From Clostridiaceae bacterium (lineage in GTDB: Bacteria > Bacillota > Clostridia > Lachnospirales > Lachnospiraceae): a stretch of DNA of 64,000 bases. Under the pieces are notes generated by a model that searched no databases, had not been told where the DNA came from, and worked only from the letters and a program-made list of their open reading frames with translations. Within the stretch, counting starts at the first letter, position 1, and the number at the start of each line of letters is the position of its first letter. The stretch covers positions 37,059-101,058 of the forward strand of contig QXXC01000012.1 of the NCBI GenBank assembly GCA_009911305.1. The letters are read 5' to 3'. The translations under genes were made by a program, and so were the position numbers. Below are positions 61,925 to 64,000 of this stretch, piece after piece.

Positions 61925-62515
61925 TCAGCGCTTATTAATGATTTTATCAATGATCCCAAAATCCACTGCTTCTGCTGCTGACATATAATAATCGCGTTCT
62001 GTCGCCAGGGCAATTTCTTTGATGCTTTTTCCGGTATTCTCCGCTAAAATGCGGTTCAGACGCGCTTTGCTTTTCTGTATGTGATCAGATACGATTTTTA
62101 TATCTGCTGCCTGTCCCTGAATACCATTTCCATGAATAGCCGGCTGATGTATCATGATTTCTGCATTTGGCAAAGCGAAACGCTTTCCTTTCGTACCGCC
62201 GGCTAATAGAAAAGCTCCAAAACTGGCTGCAAGACCAGTACAAATCGTCGAAACATCACATTTTATATATTGCATTGTATCATAGACAGCAAAACCGGCT
62301 GATACAGAACCGCCAGGACTATTGATATACAACTGAATATCCTTTTCAGGGTCTTGTGCTTCCAAAAACAGCATCTGAGCCATGATCAGATTCGCTGACA
62401 CATCGCTCACTTCTTCCCCTAAAAAAATAATTCGGTCGGATAATAACCGCGAAAATATATCATAACTCCTTTCTCCATGACCGGTTTGTTCAATAACATA
62501 AGGAATCATATTCAT
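61925..62515 (-). CDS. ClpP-like protease paralogue lacking the catalytic Asp
   Basis: This 196-residue protein has full ClpP fold and length. The nucleophile Ser is in [11 protein letters not shown] and the His in [10 protein letters not shown]. The third residue is changed: where ClpP has the catalytic Asp (DTERD in E. coli), this protein reads [10 protein letters not shown], with an Ala codon GCG at that site. Some ClpP1 subunits with altered triads are known to work only together with a normal ClpP partner. It is translationally coupled (ATGA) to an AraC regulator, unlike housekeeping clpP beside clpX. The start is backed by GAAGGGAG. Confidence 0.85.
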   Translation of the reverse strand: MNMIPYVIEQTGHGERSYDIFSRLLSDRIIFLGEEVSDVSANLIMAQMLFLEAQDPEKDIQLYINSPGGSVSAGFAVYDTMQYIKCDVSTICTGLAASFGAFLLAGGTKGKRFALPNAEIMIHQPAIHGNGIQGQAADIKIVSDHIQKSKARLNRILAENTGKSIKEIALATERDYYMSAAEAVDFGIIDKIINKR

Positions 62516-62928
62516 GCGGCAAGCTCCCTTCGTTCTGCAATACATTTGTAGTTGGGAATACACGAACTGCACATAGTTATTTTGTTTTGTTTTGGCGTGA
62601 AGATTCCAATATTCCTGTAAAGTTTGGGCGGATATAAATACACTTGTTTAAAAGCAAATGAAAATGACTGCTGTGTATCGTATCCGGCTTCGTACGCAAT
62701 CTGCATGATCGGTTTATCTGTTTTAACCAGCTTTTCAGCAGCAACCGTAAGCCTGCGGTTTTGTAAATATTTATATATGGTAGTTCCTGTATACTCTGTA
62801 AACATACGATTTAGATGGAATTTGGAATAACCAATATTGATTGATATATTATCAAGGCTGACTTCTTTCTCTAAGTTTCTCTCAATAAAATCTATGACTT
62901 TTTTTATAACTTCTTTTTGATCTTTCAT
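62512..62928 (-). CDS. Short AraC-family regulator (DNA-binding domain only)
   Basis: This 138-residue protein is essentially the double helix-turn-helix of AraC regulators ([41 protein letters not shown]) with a brief tail containing a CSSC pair. The usual C-terminal effector domain of such N-terminal-HTH regulators is missing; the ClpP-like gene starts there instead with ATGA overlap. It could be a truncated regulator or a minimal one. AAGGAGG precedes the ATG at 62928. Confidence 0.8.
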   Translation of the reverse strand: MKDQKEVIKKVIDFIERNLEKEVSLDNISINIGYSKFHLNRMFTEYTGTTIYKYLQNRRLTVAAEKLVKTDKPIMQIAYEAGYDTQQSFSFAFKQVYLYPPKLYRNIGIFTPKQNKITMCSSCIPNYKCIAERRELAA

Positions 62929-62955
62929 TGCATATCCTCCTTGTGTCCTGAATCT

Positions 62956-62984
62956 ATTATAGCAAATTTCAATGTACATGTCTT
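62956..62984 (-). promoter_or_regulatory. Promoter of the araC-clpP pair
   Basis: On the minus strand AAGACA (62984-62979), 17 bp, TATAAT (62961-62956), just upstream of the AraC gene. The remaining span to 63329 has a small hairpin (63151-63157 with 63174-63180) and no credible gene. Confidence 0.5.
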
Positions 62985-63329
62985 AATAAAAAGTGCTGTT
63001 TTGACGGTCATTCTGTTCGTTCCGGGTATACTCCCGGCCGGCTGTCCTGTCAGTCCCGCTGCACTTCTCCTCTGTCAGATCGAGCGGAGCGAATATGTCG
63101 GCGTTCCGTTTTTTTGCAGGCGCCCTCCCCCCTCTTAAAAGGTGAAATAGGGAAGTACCCTGGTTTTCCACGATACTTCCCCTGAAATTTTCCCTCTCTC
63201 TGTTAAATTTGTAACCGTTTTTACCATTACCCATACGCAGTCCCTAAATGGGTTCCGATCCTTAACCAGATGATTGTTCATAAGCGATGACCCTATTGCA
63301 TGCGTTCCCTGTGGGCATTCCTGTGATGA

Positions 63330-63563
63330 CTAAATCGAACAAATGTATTCAATCGCCATGGTTTTTACTTTACTTGCTTCCGGGTAATCCGTGCTTCTAA
63401 AATGCTCTCTCAACAAATCTATACAAAAATTCTCTTTTGAGAATTCCTGAAGCTTATACCACTCATCCTCTTCCAGAATCCTGGAAGGCTGGTATTCAAC
63501 CGCGCCTTCCAAGTCGTCTGGTATTTGATACAATCCTGCTCTCGAAAATAGTTTCTCGTTTTG
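63330..63563 (-). pseudogene. Unidentified gene fragment joined to a broken IS630 transposase
   Basis: About 70 codons in one frame (SRAGLYQIPDDLEGAVEYQP through the end KTMAIEYICSI) have protein-like composition but no start of their own. They follow directly on the truncated IS630 gene, in a different frame. I do not recognise the family. It looks like the 3' part of a gene left after an insertion or deletion. Confidence 0.4.
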
Positions 63564-63840
63564 CATCGTTGGTAATCTCAGCTGGACGGCCAGAACGTTC
63601 ATCATCAAATACAGCAAGGTTAATTCCGCTGTTGAGATAACGGTCAATGCAGCGGCGGACGGTATTCACGCTAATGCCAAGGCCATCTGCAATCGCTTTG
63701 TCTGTTTTGGCTTCAGATTTCCATAACAACATACGGGCACGGTCAACAGCCTGTGCCTGAATAGTTCTGGTTTTAATCAATGATTTCAGACAGGCACGTT
63801 CCTCATCTGATACTGTTATACTATAAGGTAATGCTGGCAT
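63496..63840 (-). pseudogene. IS630-family transposase, N-terminal remnant
   Basis: The first 85 or so residues are a clear IS630-type N-terminal helix-turn-helix domain: ITVSDEERACLKSLIKTRTI, SEAKTDKAIADGLGISVNTV, VFDDERSGRPAEITNDAKR. Sequence homology stops near 63563 and the DDE catalytic domain is absent. GGAGG precedes the ATG at 63840. The element is therefore broken and cannot move by itself. Confidence 0.75.
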
Positions 63841-63988
63841 AATTGACCTCCACAAAATGTATTGATTAAGTCCATTATACCAGATGTTGAAACTATCAAC
63901 AACTTAATTTATGTTATACTAGTACATCGAATAATTAATAACGCATAGTTTATAAAGTATGTTATAATATCATTATAAAAAGTCAAAT

Positions 63989-64000
63989 GGAGGCATAATG
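63989..64000 (+). promoter_or_regulatory. Ribosome binding site and ATG of a gene running off the right edge
   Basis: GGAGG (63989-63993) and ATG (63998-64000) end the window, preceded by a possible -10 TATAAT (63963-63968). A rightward gene probably starts here; nothing of its product is visible. Confidence 0.4.

Noticed and set aside
1..64000. CRISPR arrays, rRNA and tRNA genes
   Set aside because: No regularly spaced repeats and no recognisable rRNA or tRNA sequence were found while reading both strands.

Overview
The window reads as a chromosomal segment of a mid-GC Clostridia, most likely a Lachnospiraceae gut anaerobe of the Enterocloster/Hungatella type. This is inferred from strong GGAGG ribosome binding sites, a Met T-box leader, a flavodoxin-dependent IspG, a long-form PRPP synthetase, a LoaP-type NusG paralogue and the general protein character. 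There is no rRNA, tRNA or CRISPR array in the window.

Layout. (1) 1-410 is non-coding repeat DNA. (2) 411-9738 is a small-molecule uptake and metabolism locus: ornithine cyclodeaminase-family protein, EamA exporter, GltS-type symporter, two FGGY kinases, a BtpA/SgcQ-family protein and a ROK repressor. AT-rich palindromes lie on or beside three sigma-A-type promoters here and are the likely ROK operators. (3) 10122-11321 is PRPP synthetase. (4) 11448-26184 is a complete capsule/exopolysaccharide operon on the minus strand: LoaP antiterminator, DegT aminotransferase, initiating sugar transferase, GT4, then WbpA-, WbpB-, WbpD- and WbpE-like enzymes predicted to make a UDP-2,3-diacetamido-uronic acid, a CE4-type deacetylase interrupted by an in-frame TAG, an LpxD-like acyltransferase, two more GTs, Wzy and Wzx. 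(5) 26185-26791 holds what looks like an invertible promoter. A TTGAAA-N17-TATAAT promoter lies between 21-bp perfect inverted repeats, each repeat itself looking like a tyrosine-recombinase core site. The promoter now points away from the capsule operon (OFF), and both flanks carry the same leader motif (CGGAGAT-N22-ACGGTTC).

(6) 27410-39102 is a leftward block of an orphan DNA methyltransferase followed by MoxR AAA+, DUF5682, VWA, double-SWIM and DUF4132 proteins. The last five resemble the poorly understood E. coli yehI/L/M/P/Q set. (7) 39205-43200 is MetNIQ plus an M20 amidohydrolase behind a Met T-box. (8) 43784-48093 is SbcCD, followed by a cupin and a DUF3298-like lipoprotein. (9) 50623-58341 is the housekeeping run pyrH-frr-uppS-cdsA-dxr-rseP-ispG, with a FliB-type lysine methylase inserted between rseP and ispG. 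(10) 58501-63840 carries a GT2/TPR protein, a PH-domain protein, YciI, a MerR regulator, an AraC-ClpP pair in which ClpP has lost its catalytic Asp, and an IS630 remnant.

The two best candidates for undescribed biology are the LoaP-capsule promoter switch with its mirrored leader, and the methyltransferase-MoxR-VWA-SWIM-DUF4132 block. All functional calls come from reading motifs by eye. No database search was run.
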